Below are positions 43,237-55,670 of a DNA stretch of 64,000 nt, piece after piece. How positions within the stretch are numbered: position 1 is the stretch's first letter; every line of letters starts with the position of its first letter. The position numbers were made by a program, and so were the translations under genes. Source of the stretch: Maniola hyperantus (lineage: Eukaryota > Arthropoda > Insecta > Lepidoptera > Nymphalidae); contig NC_048542.1 in NCBI RefSeq assembly GCF_902806685.2, forward strand, positions 411,533 through 475,532. The letters are read 5' to 3'. Below the pieces are notes generated by a model. It saw only the letters and a program-made list of their open reading frames with translations, was not told the DNA's origin and made no database searches.

Positions 43237-45848
43237 TTAGCCGTTAAATTCGCCGAAAGTAGCGTCAGCAAAAGCGACTGCGATGTCATGGATCTGAAAG
43301 GAGATAAAAGTGTATTTTAAATCATATCAAACTAAAGCTAAAAAGTTAGGCTAAGCCATAAACTCTTCTCATTCTGCGAGGCCACCCGTGCACAACAGTA
43401 GGCCGGCGATGGATTAATCATGATGATGATGATGAATCGTGATAAAAAATAATTAATCATGACGATGATTGCCAACATCTGTAAAGAAACATCGCCGATT
43501 TCGCCGCGATTTCTGGACCGATTTGCAAGTCTTTTTGACAGGATTATTTTCAAATCCGTTCAACCTATATCCATAATTATGTAGGTACCTACTTATCTAT
43601 TCTATTAGTATAGTAATTGTCACCATCTTGTAAGTATGGTGAATAGACTATATATTTTTTGAATCTGTCATACTTCTGTTTTAGGATTTCAACCAACGGG
43701 GTCCATGTTTGGGAAACAGTGTTTCTTTACAGCCTCGCCATTTGTCTTTTATTAGATCCCCAATGGATGCGTTCACCACTTTCAGGAAGCCACATTTTTC
43801 TGCAATAAATAAAGTAACGTACATATAAGTCCCGTAAGTAAATTGCTAGTGCGCGTGGCCGCCATTTTAGTGACATCAGCACTAGACTGAAGTTTTGAGG
43901 TGATGGTATATTTTATTTCAGCTGACGTCAAAAATGACGTCATTTCGATGTTAATAGACATGGTTCCAGCGGCGCAAAAGCAATTTGCGGATTTATACTA
44001 TGTTTCCAATTTCAAATTAGAAGTTAGAAGACCACGGCGCTCAGTACCTAAACTCTAGAGAAATAGGAACAAGTCGCGGGAATAAGCTATAAGGGTATTA
44101 ATTAAAACGATGGTAATGTTTGGATGTAACTGTACCGAAGTGATAGGGACGAGTTACATCTCGACAACGTTGACAGATTTCGAGTATCGAAAACTATACC
44201 TAACGTCAAAAAAGGTTCAAGTTTGTCATAATACGTCTACAGCCAGCGCAAGCGGAAACTGCGAAATAAAAATTAATACTGAAACTGAATGTACGAGTCG
44301 ACTTTAACACAAAGAAACGTAGGTCCATTTTACTCAGACATTAAGTTTTTTTGAAATTCCGATACAAGTAGCCCTTGATTGCGATCTCACCTGACCATGT
44401 AAGTTATAGTGAAGTCTACGATGTAAGAAGCGGGCTAACTTAGAAGGGGTATGCCAGTTTGATTAAACCATAATGCCATTTACGCGGCATCGCATGGCGT
44501 ACCGGAACGCTAAATAATCGACGTCACTTGTCAGCTTGATGTGAAAACTCGTATAACTACTAATGGTAGGTACCTACAGATTTATTTTCTTCTTTACCTG
44601 TGTACGCATCAACAAGTAGTTGCTCAAAGAAGTTCGGGACGAAGGAGTTGAGGCACTTCGGGACTTCGTAAAGCGACGCGTTCACTCTGCGCGCATGTTG
44701 CTTTGTCTTGATCTCCACTATGGACACCAGACTCTCTTGCATTGTTTCGTTGAAGCTAGAAAATCGCAATAGGTCTCTATTAATCAAGATAAAATTCAAA
44801 ACGAAAACCCGACTAACTAATCCCTAAACGAAATGAAATAGGTATATAAAAATTATATACCTACCTATAATAATTATTATAGTAAAATTGTTTATCTGAT
44901 CATTCATCATTGATCAAAATCAGTTCAATCTCAGTTGATCTAAGCTTGCAATGTTATGCATCATCACTCATCAGGTAGGGTAGGGCAGGTACGTACAGAA
45001 CAGCTTGATGCAGGATGCAGTGCGCAGCAGCGACCTCATCTGGCAACTCGTCGTGGCACTTGTGGACGGTGTGGAAGAGCCGCACGTCCTGGAAGTTGCT
45101 GATGAGGAAGTGGAAGTCACTACGCAGCTGCTCCAGCTTCTTCGCTGGCTCTGAGAGGCAGTGCTCCGTTATGTCTATGATCTGTGTAAGGAGAACTTAA
45201 AACAATTGATGAAAGATCATAATGGACTAGTAGACGGCGAAATCGTACTGTCAACGTACCTAATATGCGACAGGTCGACATGGCAACCGGGTTGGGGACG
45301 CCCCGCACTCTCGCTGTGGAAGTGTGCGGGATAGCGTGGTGACGTGCCATGATGACCTGTCAAGTACTATAGCTATGGGTGGACCCATGAAAGGTTGAGA
45401 TTTGCACGAGAATTTCTCAAAGCCTGGACAGATAACTATGTGGTCTGTGCTAGACAGAAAAAAGGCGCGTCGATAAAAAAAAGGTATATGCGTTCTGTAA
45501 TATAAGGAGTGGTATCAAGCACCAAGGTCTGATTGTAGCCAAGCGCCAGTCTATGAATAAAAAAGAAATTAAACTAGAACTTCCTTACCTCTTCCAGCGT
45601 AATCACATAGTTCGTGAAGTCATGGAAGTATTTGATCCTGTAGAACTTGAGGACGGCTCCACGCAGCTTCTTGGCCATCTCAGTGTTCATGATGTGCACC
45701 AGGTCGAGGAACGTATCCATCACGAGGAGAGACGTGTTCTTGAGCTGGTTGTAGTTGTTACGGCCCTGGAGGAACAGGCTTTTGGCTACGTCGTATGCCT
45801 CACGCACGAGGTGGTACTTTTTATCTATTTTAAAACGTCTTTTGCACA
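43237..45848 (-). pseudogene. Helical protein gene, unit 2 copy (indels)
   Basis: Blocks at 45589-45848, 44997-45181, 44598-44755 and about 43600-43799. The first lacks one A (TTTTAAAACG) and the fourth lacks one T (CATGTTTGGG), so both frames break. Confidence 0.6.
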
Positions 45849-46358
45849 CTGAAAAAGGCATAAGCCAGAAATATTATGATTGAGTATAATGCACAAATTT
45901 GAAGTTCTCATATTTTAAATTTATTTGTAAACTGTGATGTCAAAAGTACAATTTTAGTCCTTAAGGTGACGCTGGATGCACGTCCGAACTGCTCGGCCCA
46001 CGTGGGTAACCTGTATGCTATTTCACCTAACATTGTGATAGAAAGAAATAGACTCAGTGATGAGCAGTGTAGCGAGTGCATGCGCTCACACTAGCGTCCG
46101 GATATATTGATGATGGCACACAGATAGTTGGACAGATGTCACCGATGAATTTTTGTAAATATATGATTTATGAAGGAACTACTTATTTCAATATTATTGT
46201 ATAAGATTTTATGGAAGAGCGGGGTCGCCTGCCACGAGTACTCGTAGCAATACTAAAACAGTTACTGGGATGGTCCCAATTACTACGCACTATGTGAAAT
46301 TGTTTTACCTACAGAAATAAATATTTTTTAATTTTTTTTGAATGATAATGATTACCTA

Positions 46359-48744
46359 GGTAGGCCGCGAGGCACCAGCCCATGCCCACTATTGAGGAGC
46401 ATATCCACAGACAATACTCACAAGTGACCAGAAAGTGCCACAGCGTCTGCAGCACAGTGCCCGGCCAGCTCATGTTGAGCTTGTCCTGCTGGGCGAAGCG
46501 CACCGCGCGCTGGTAGGCCGCGAGGCACCAGCCCATGCCCACTATTGAGGAGCATATCCACAGACAATACTCACAAGTGACCAGAAAGTGCCACAGCGTC
46601 TGCAGCACAGTGCCCGGCCAGCTCATGTTGAGCTTGTCCTGCTGGGCGAAGCGCACCGCGCGCTGGTAGGCCGCGAGGCACCAGCCCATGCCCACTATTG
46701 AGGAGCATATCCACAGACAATACTCACAAGTGACCAGAAAGTGCCACAGCGTCTGCAGCACAGTGCCCGGCCAGCTCATGTTGAGCTTGTCCTGCTGGGC
46801 GAAGCGCACCGCGCGCTGGTAGGCCGCGAGGCACCAGCCCATGCCCACTATTGAGGAGCATATTGACAGAATTTGGTGGACTGAAATAGAAATTATCCAT
46901 AATTCACAATCACATAAGGGAACATTATGAATTTCACTGTAAGGCTAGATATTGTGTGAAAAACTCAAAGCACAATAGTATGTAATTAGTGATAAGCGAA
47001 GGGGCATCAGAAAAGCTACTTGGTCCATCACTACCCATATTATAATAATACATGCAAAAGTGTTTGCTTCTTGGTTTGTCCTTCAATCACGTCGCAACGG
47101 TGCAACGGATTGACGTGATTTTTTGCATGGATATAGGTAAAGACCTGGAGAGTGACATGTGCTAATTTTTATTCCCGAAAATCAAAGAGTTCCCATGCGA
47201 TTTTTAAAAAACTTGCCACTCAGCAATGAGCTATATGTCGCAGAGAGTTGTGCGCTTACCGGCCAGCCGGTCGTACTGGCGCAGCAGCAGGCTGGTCTGC
47301 AGCACCTGCTGCGGCGCCGCCTCGAGGAAGCACTCGAACACGCGCAGCAGCGCCGCGTCCGAGTCCTCCTTCAGCATGAGCGCGTAGTACATGCGCTGCG
47401 ACGCCGCGTCGTGCGCGCGCGCCGCCCGCCGCGACTTCACTGCGTAACTGACACGTCTCTATGCTCAATTTAATGCCATTTTAAGGAATGTCAAGAAAAA
47501 GTACACTTATTTTTTTTGCATATATATCTAAATGTATAAAAGGAAAACGTGAGTGACTGACTGACTGACTGATCTATCAACTCACAGCTCAAACTACTGG
47601 ATGGATCGGGCTGAAATTTGGCATGCAGATAACTATTATGACATAGGCATCTGCTAAGGATTTTTTAAAATTCAACCCCTAAGAGGGTGAAATAGGGGTT
47701 TGAAATTTGTGTAGTCCACGCGGACGAAGTGGCGAGCATAAACTAGTTGGTATTATTAGATTTCGTGATGGTGACAAGAATTAAGGCCATTTTCAAATCT
47801 CTTTTTGAATAATTCAATATGGGTGTTGTTTCCAAGGGTTTTTGGAGTGCTGTTCACGAAAATATAGACATAATCATTAAATTTTAGATGAATATCAGCA
47901 AAACCTACATTATACATCCTAGATGAATTGATAACCTCCACCTCCTCCTTAAAGTCGGTTATTAAAATGTCATTGATACCAACATGAGAGCATCAGTGAA
48001 ACGCAGGATTGGTGCCATCTGCAGCACGAGGATGAAGACCCGCAGCCACTTCCTCTTAGTGAACTCATTTGTAACAGAATCCTGCTGTTTGTCTTGGGCA
48101 TACCTGAAAACATTGTAAGTAGTCCATACTAACATAATCTAAAAATCTATTTGTTTATTACTGTAAGCTGTCGGATCTGATTATTATTATCACTAACGTC
48201 TGATAATAATAATTATTGCCAAACCTAAATAACATACTCTTAATCAAGTTGCATGTGAAAGTAACTGGGAGCCCACTGCATTATTATCCCAAGAAACCCC
48301 TACCATTATGTGATTAATAGAAACAGGGTGACAACCATCAGTAATAGCTAATGAGGACTGCTAAGCATTTTGTTGAGTTAACTTAAGGATGTTAAGTCAA
48401 GAACGTGACCTAAATGCTATTATAATGGTCTAACTAGTATTATCATAGAATGACTCAACCTTAGAGGAACAAGAAGTTTGTACTTACATTCTAATAGAGA
48501 CAGCTGTGTTAACGAACGCTGGCAGGAGTATAAACGCCAAAGTCCACCCGAACTCCATCATTTTCCTCTCCAGGGAGTACCGCACCGCCACATTGATGTC
48601 GAGCCCTAAATCTACGAGATGACCAACAATCGCCACCACATACAAAAAGAGATCGAAGTTTGTTATCGTAATGTTGCTCGGCATTCGATCCGGTTCGTCG
48701 TAAGAGTAACCGCTTTGGAGCATTTTTCGCGCTGCTTTCGGCAT
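46359..48744 (-). pseudogene. XKR partial copy, unit 3
   Basis: Exon 1 (48488-48744, intact, 257 bp), exon 2 (about 47980-48103), exon 3 (47260-47439) and the exon 4 array with an unbroken frame. It has no terminal exon, so any product would end after the array or read into the next unit. Confidence 0.8.
46366..46882 (-). repeat. 153-bp XKR exon 4 array, unit 3
   Basis: Marks at 46370, 46523, 46676 and 46829: three exact 153-bp periods plus a truncated copy. Confidence 0.92.
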
Positions 48745-49447
48745 TTGGATAGTTTTTACTTGTGTTTTCTTTTAATAAATTAACGAAATCATTTTACACA
48801 AACAACATCCCCTTTCTCGCGGGCTTTTTCTTTTTTGTTTTCGTCCATCGACAAAAAACCTAATGCGTCACTGTCAACGTGACAGCCACAGAGTGGTAAT
48901 TTTTCCTACAGATAATAGTAAGACCAAACACCATTACAGCCACCTTGGGTAACTTTAGATGCACGTTTAACTCGTCAATGGACGATACTAGTTACGTCCA
49001 ACTAGTTTCCAATGAGAGACCCTTTGATTTTGCCACTTAGACGACTAACTAGTCAAGCCTGCGTTGGTATGGGGCAAGAATTTTATTGATAGATACTTAC
49101 TAAATTCACAAATTGGGTAACAACGTACCTACCTAGTTAATTAGTTACCATATTCCCGAATCTAAGTTATCAATTATTATACAAATAATTAATTTGATAA
49201 AATAATTTATTAACATTAAACTAAGACTGATTGTTTAGTACTAAGCATATGACATTATAAAATGAACTAAGAAGTCTAAACATGTGCAAAAAAGATAGTT
49301 CTCTAGTCATTAGTTTAGAGATTTAAGTAGGTACCAACCGAATCAGCACCTATGACCTAGTTAATTTCATCTTAGAGCTAAGTAAAGTATGTTAATATAT
49401 TAATCAATTTAATTTAATCTTGTGGATATAACGTTTTTATAATATCA

Positions 49448-52067
49448 TTAGCCGTTAAATTCGCCGAAAGTAGCGTCAGCAAAGCGACTGCGATGTCATG
49501 GATCTGAAAGGAGATAAAAGTGTATTTTAAATCATATCAAACTAAAGCTAAAAAGTTAGGCCTAAGCCATAAACTCTTCTCATTCTGCGAGGCCACCCGT
49601 GCACAACAGTAGGCCGGCGATGGATTAATCATGATGATGATGATGAATCGTGATAAAAAATAATTAATCATGACGATGATTGCCAACATCTGTAAAGAAA
49701 CATCGCCGATTTCGCCGCGATTTCTGGACCGATTTGCAAGTCTTTTTGACAGGATTATTTTCAAATCCGTTCAACCTATATCCATAATTATGTAGGTACC
49801 TACTTATCTATTCTATTAGTATAGTATAATTGTCACCATCTTGTAAGTATGGTGAATAGACTATATATTTTTTGAATCTGTCATACTTCTGTTTTAGGAT
49901 TTCAACCAACGGGGTCCATGTTTTGGGAAACAGTGTTTCTTTACAGCCTCGCCATTTGTCTTTTATTAGATCCCCAATGGATGCGTTCACCACTTTCAGG
50001 AAGCCACATTTTTCTGCAATAAATAAAGTAACTAAGTACATATAAGTCCCGTAAGTAAATTGCTAGTGCGCGTGGCCGCCATTTTAGTGACATCAGCACT
50101 AGACTGAAGTTTCGAGCTGATGGTATATTTTTATTTCGGCTGACGTCAAAATGACGTCATTTCGATGTTAATAGACATGGTTCCAGCGGCGCAAAAGCAA
50201 TTTGCGGGATTTATACTATGTTTCAATTTCAAATTAGAAGTTAGAAGACCATCGGCGCTCAGTACCTAACTCTAGAGAAATAGGAACAAGTCGCGGGCAT
50301 AAGCTATAAGGTATTAATTAAAACTATTGTAATGTTTGGATGTAACTGTACAGAAGTGATAGGACGAGTTACATCTCGACAACGTTGACAGATTTCGAGT
50401 ATCGAAAACTATACCTAACGTCAAAAAAGGTTCAAGTTTGTCATAATACGTCTACAGCCAGCGCAAGCGGAAACTGCGAAATAAAAATTAATACTGAAAC
50501 TGAATGTACGAGTCGACTTTAACACAAAGAAACGTAGGTCCATTTTACTCAGACATTAAGTTTTTTTGAAATTCCGATACAAGTTAGCCCTTGATTGCGA
50601 TCTCACCTGACCATGTAAGTTATAGTGAAGTCTACGATGTAAGAAGCGGGCTAACTTAGAAGGGGTATGCCAGTTTGATTAAACCATAATGCCATTTACG
50701 CGGCATCGCATGGCGTACCGGAACGCTAAATAATCGACGTCACTTGTCAGCTTGATGTGAAAACTCGTATAACTACTAATGGTAGGTACCTACAGATTTA
50801 TTTTCTTCTTTTACCTGTGTACGCATCAACAAGTAGTTGCTCAAAGAAGTTCGGGACGAAGGAGTTGAGGCACTTCGGGACTTCGTAAAGCGACGCGTTC
50901 ATCTTGCGCGCATGTTGCTTTGTCTTGATCTCCACTATGGACACCAGACTCTCTTGCATTGTTTCGTTGAAGCTAGAAAATCGCAATAGGTCTCTATTAA
51001 TCAAGATAAAATTCAAAACGAAAACCCGACTAACTAATCCCTAAACGAAATGAAATAGGTATATAAAAATTATATACCTACCTATAATAATTATTATAGT
51101 AAAATTGTTTATCTGATCATTCATCATTGATCAAAATCAGTTCAATCTCAGTTGATCTAAGCTTGCAATGTTATGCATCATCACTCATCAGGTAGGGTAG
51201 GGCAGGTACGTACAGAACAGCTTGATGCAGGATGCAGTGCGCAGCAGCGACCTCATCTGGCAACTCGTCGTGGCACTTGTGGACGGTGTGGAAGAGCCGC
51301 ACGTCCTGGAAGTTGCTGATGAGGAAGTGGAAGTCACTACGCAGCTGCTCCAGCTTCTTCGCTGGCTCTGAGAGGCAGTGCTCCGTTATGTCTATGATCT
51401 GTGTAAGGAGAACTTAAAACAATTGATGAAAGATCATAATGGACTAGTAGACGGCGAAATCGTACTGTCAACGTACCTAATATGCGACAGGTCGACATGG
51501 CAACCGGGTTGGGGACGCCCCGCACTCTCGCTGTGGAAGTGTGCGGGATAGCGTGGGTGACGTGCCATGATGACCTGTCAAGTACTATAGCTATGGGTGG
51601 ACCCATGAAAGGTTGAGATTTGCACGAGAATTTCTCAAAGCCTGGACAGATAACTATGTGGTCTGTGCTAGACAGAAAAAAGGCGCGTCGATAAAAAAAA
51701 GGTATATGCGTTCTGTAATATAAGGAGTGGTATCAAGCACCAAGGTCTGATTGTAGCCAAGCGCCAGTCTATGAATAAAAAAGAAATTAAACTAGAACTT
51801 CCTTACCTCTTCCAGCGTAATCACATAGTTCGTGAAGTCATGGAAGTATTTGATCCTGTAGAACTTGAGGACGGCTCCACGCAGCTTCTTGGCCATCTCA
51901 GTGTTCATGATGTGCACCAGGTCGAGGAACGTATCCATCACGAGGAGAGACGTGTTCTTGAGCTGGTTGTAGTTGTTACGGCCCTGGAGGAACAGGCTTT
52001 TGGCTACGTCGTATGCCTCACGCACGAGGTGGTACTTTTTATCTATTTTAAAAACGTCTTTTGCACA
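49448..52067 (-). CDS. Helical protein gene, unit 3 copy
   Basis: Blocks at 51807-52067, 51214-51398, 50815-50972 and 49808-50013 are open and in phase, as in unit 4. The short extra block near 49448-49503 has lost one A. Upstream of the first block the sequence runs into the XKR array of unit 4, so this copy has no normal start. Confidence 0.5.
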
Positions 52068-52579
52068 CTGAAAAAGGCATAAGCCAGAAATATTATGATT
52101 GAGTATAATGCACAAATTTGAAGTTCTCATATTTTAAATTTATTTGTAAACTGTGATGTCAAAAGTACAATTTTAGTCCTTAAGGTGACGCTGGATGCAC
52201 GTCCGAACTGCTCGGCCCACGTGGGTAACCTGTATGCTATTTCACCTAACATTGTGATAGAAAGAAATAGACTCAGTGATGAGCAGTGTAGCGAGTGCAT
52301 GCGCTCACACTAGCGTCCGGATATATTGATGATGGCACACAGATAGTTGGACAGATGTCACCGATGAATTTTTGTAAATATATGATTTATGAAGGAACTA
52401 CTTATTTCAATTATTATTGTATAAGATTTTATGGAAGAGCGGGGTCGCCTGCCACGAGTACTCGTAGCAATACTAAAACAGTTACTGGGATGGTCCCAAT
52501 TACTACGCACTATGTGAAATTGTTTTACCTACAGAAATAAATATTTTTTAATTTTTTTTTGAATGATAATGATTACCTA

Positions 52580-54968
52580 GGTAGGCCGCGAGGCACCAGC
52601 CCATGCCCACTATTGAGGAGCATATCCACAGACAATACTCACAAGTGACCAGAAAGTGCCACAGCGTCTGCAGCACAGTGCCCGGCCAGCTCATGTTGAG
52701 CTTGTCCTGCTGGGCGAAGCGCACCGCGCGCTGGTAGGCCGCGAGGCACCAGCCCATGCCCACTATTGAGGAGCATATCCACAGACAATACTCACAAGTG
52801 ACCAGAAAGTGCCACAGCGTCTGCAGCACAGTGCCCGGCCAGCTCATGTTGAGCTTGTCCTGCTGGGCGAAGCGCACCGCGCGCTGGTAGGCCGCGAGGC
52901 ACCAGCCCATGCCCACTATTGAGGAGCATATCCACAGACAATACTCACAAGTGACCAGAAAGTGCCACAGCGTCTGCAGCACAGTGCCCGGCCAGCTCAT
53001 GTTGAGCTTGTCCTGCTGGGCGAAGCGCACCGCGCGCTGGTAGGCCGCGAGGCACCAGCCCATGCCCACTATTGAGGAGCATATTGACAGAATTTGGTGG
53101 ACTGAAATAGAAATTATCCATAATTCACAATCACATAAGGGAACATTATGAATTTCACTGTAAGGCTAGATATTGTGTGAAAAACTCAAAGCACAATAGT
53201 ATGTAATTAGTGATAAGCGAAGGGGCATCAGAAAAGCTACTTGGTCCATCACTACCCATATTATAATAATACATGCAAAAGTGTTTGCTTCTTGGTTTGT
53301 CCTTCAATCACGTCGCAACGGTGCAACGGATTGACGTGATTTTTTGCATGGATATAGGTAAAGACCTGGAGAGTGACATGTGCTAATTTTTATTCCCGAA
53401 AATCAAAGAGTTCCCATGCGATTTTTAAAAAACTTTGCCACTCAGCAATGAGCTATATGTCGCAGAGAGTTGTGCGCTTACCGGCCAGCCGGTCGTACTG
53501 GCGCAGCAGCAGGCTGGTCTGCAGCACCTGCTGCGGCGCCGCCTCGAGGAAGCACTCGAACACGCGCAGCAGCGCCGCGTCCGAGTCCTCCTTCAGCATG
53601 AGCGCGTAGTACATGCGCTGCGACGCCGCGTCGTGCGCGCGCGCCGCCCGCCGCGACTTCACTGCGTAACTGACACGTCTCTATGCTCAATTTAATGCCA
53701 TTTTAAGGAATGTCAAGAAAAAGTACACTTATTTTTTTTGCATATATATCTAAATGTATAAAAGGAAAACGTGAGTGACTGACTGACTGACTGATCTATC
53801 AACTCACAGCTCAAACTACTGGATGGATCGGGCTGAAATTTGGCATGCAGATAACTATTATGACATAGGCATCTGCTAAGGATTTTTTAAAATTCAACCC
53901 CTAAGAGGGTGAAATAGGGGTTTGAAATTTGTGTAGTCCACGCGGACGAAGTGGCGAGCATAAACTAGTTGGTATTATTAGATTTTCGTGATGGTGACAA
54001 GAATTAAGGCCATTTTCAAATCTCTTTTTGAATAATTCAATATGGGTGTTGTTTCCAAGGGTTTTTGGAGTGCTGTTCACGAAAATATAGACATAATCAT
54101 TAAATTTTAGATGAATATCAGCAAAACCTACATTATACATCCTAGATGAATTGATAACCTCCACCTCCTCCTTAAAGTCGGTTATTAAAATGTCATTGAT
54201 ACCAACATGAGAGCATCAGTGAAACGCAGGATTGGTGCCATCTGCAGCACGAGGATGAAGACCCGCAGCCACTTCCTCTTAGTGAACTCATTTGTAACAG
54301 AATCCTGCTGTTTGTCTTGGGCATACCTGAAAACATTGTAAGTAGTCCATACTAACATAATCTAAAAATCTATTTGTTTATTACTGTAAGCTGTCGGATC
54401 TGATTATTATTATCACTAACGTCTGATAATAATAATTATTGCCAAACCTAAATAACATACTCTTAATCAAGTTGCATGTGAAAGTAACTGGGAGCCCACT
54501 GCATTATTATCCCAAGAAACCCCTACCATTATGTGATTAATAGAAACAGGGTGACAACCATCAGTAATAGCTAATGAGGACTGCTAAGCATTTTGTTGAG
54601 TTAACTTAAGGATGTTAAGTCAAGAACGTGACCTAAATGCTATTTATAATGGTCTAACTAGTATTATCATAGAATGACTCAACCTTAGAGGAACAAGAAG
54701 TTTGTACTTACATTCTAATAGAGACAGCTGTGTTAACGAACGCTGGCAGGAGTATAAACGCCAAAGTCCACCCGAACTCCATCATTTTCCTCTCCAGGGA
54801 GTACCGCACCGCCACATTGATGTCGAGCCCTAAATCTACGAGATGACCAACAATCGCCACCACATACAAAAAGAGATCGAAGTTTGTTATCGTAATGTTG
54901 CTCGGCATTCGATCCGGTTCGTCGTAAGAGTAACCGCTTTGGAGCATTTTTCGCGCTGCTTTCGGCAT
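52580..54968 (-). pseudogene. XKR partial copy, unit 4
   Basis: Exon 1 (54712-54968), exon 2 (about 54203-54326), exon 3 (53482-53661) and an intact exon 4 array; no terminal exon. All frames are open, as in unit 3. Confidence 0.8.
52587..53103 (-). repeat. 153-bp XKR exon 4 array, unit 4
   Basis: Marks at 52591, 52744, 52897 and 53050. The copy number is identical to that of the other three units. Confidence 0.92.
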
Positions 54969-55670
54969 TTGGATAGTTTTTACTTGTGTTTTCTTTTAAT
55001 AAATTAACGAAATCATTTTACACAAACAACATCCCCTTTCTCGCGGGCTTTTTCTTTTTTGTTTTCGTCCATCGACAAAAAACCTAATGCGTCACTGTCA
55101 ACGTGACAGCCACAGAGTGGTAATTTTTCCTACAGATAATAGTAAGACCAAACACCATTACAGCCACCTTGGGTAACTTTAGATGCACGTTTAACTCGTC
55201 AATGGACGATACTAGTTACGTCCAACTAGTTTCCAATGAGAGACCCTTTGATTTTGCCACTTAGACGACTAACTAGTCAAGCCTGCGTTGGTATGGGGCA
55301 AGAATTTTATTGATAGATACTTACTAAATTCACAAATTGGGTAACAACGTACCTACCTAGTTAATTAGTTACCATATTCCCGAATCTAAGTTATCAATTA
55401 TTATACAAATAATTAATTTGATAAAATAATTTATTAACATTAAACTAAGACTGATTGTTTAGTACTAAGCATATGACATTATAAAATGAACTAAGAAGTC
55501 TAAACATGTGCAAAAAAGATAGTTCTCTAGTCATTAGTTTAGAGATTTAAGTAGGTACCAACCGAATCAGCACCTATGACCTAGTTAATTTCATCTTAGA
55601 GCTAAGTAAAGTATGTTAATATATTAATCAATTTAATTTAATCTTGTGGATATAACGTTTTATAATATCA

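Larger units (their letters stand above)
40146..46358. repeat. 6.2-kb tandem unit 2 (indel-rich)
   Basis: Same content and order as unit 1, length 6,213 bp. Many single-base indels against units 3 and 4 fall in exons and introns alike, for example TATTTGAGGAG at 40180 and GCACCCGCGCG at 40595. Confidence 0.9.
46359..52579. repeat. 6.2-kb tandem unit 3
   Basis: Length 6,221 bp. It is nearly identical to unit 4, with a handful of single-base differences. The join with unit 2 is GATTACCTA|GGTAGGCCGCG. Confidence 0.92.
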
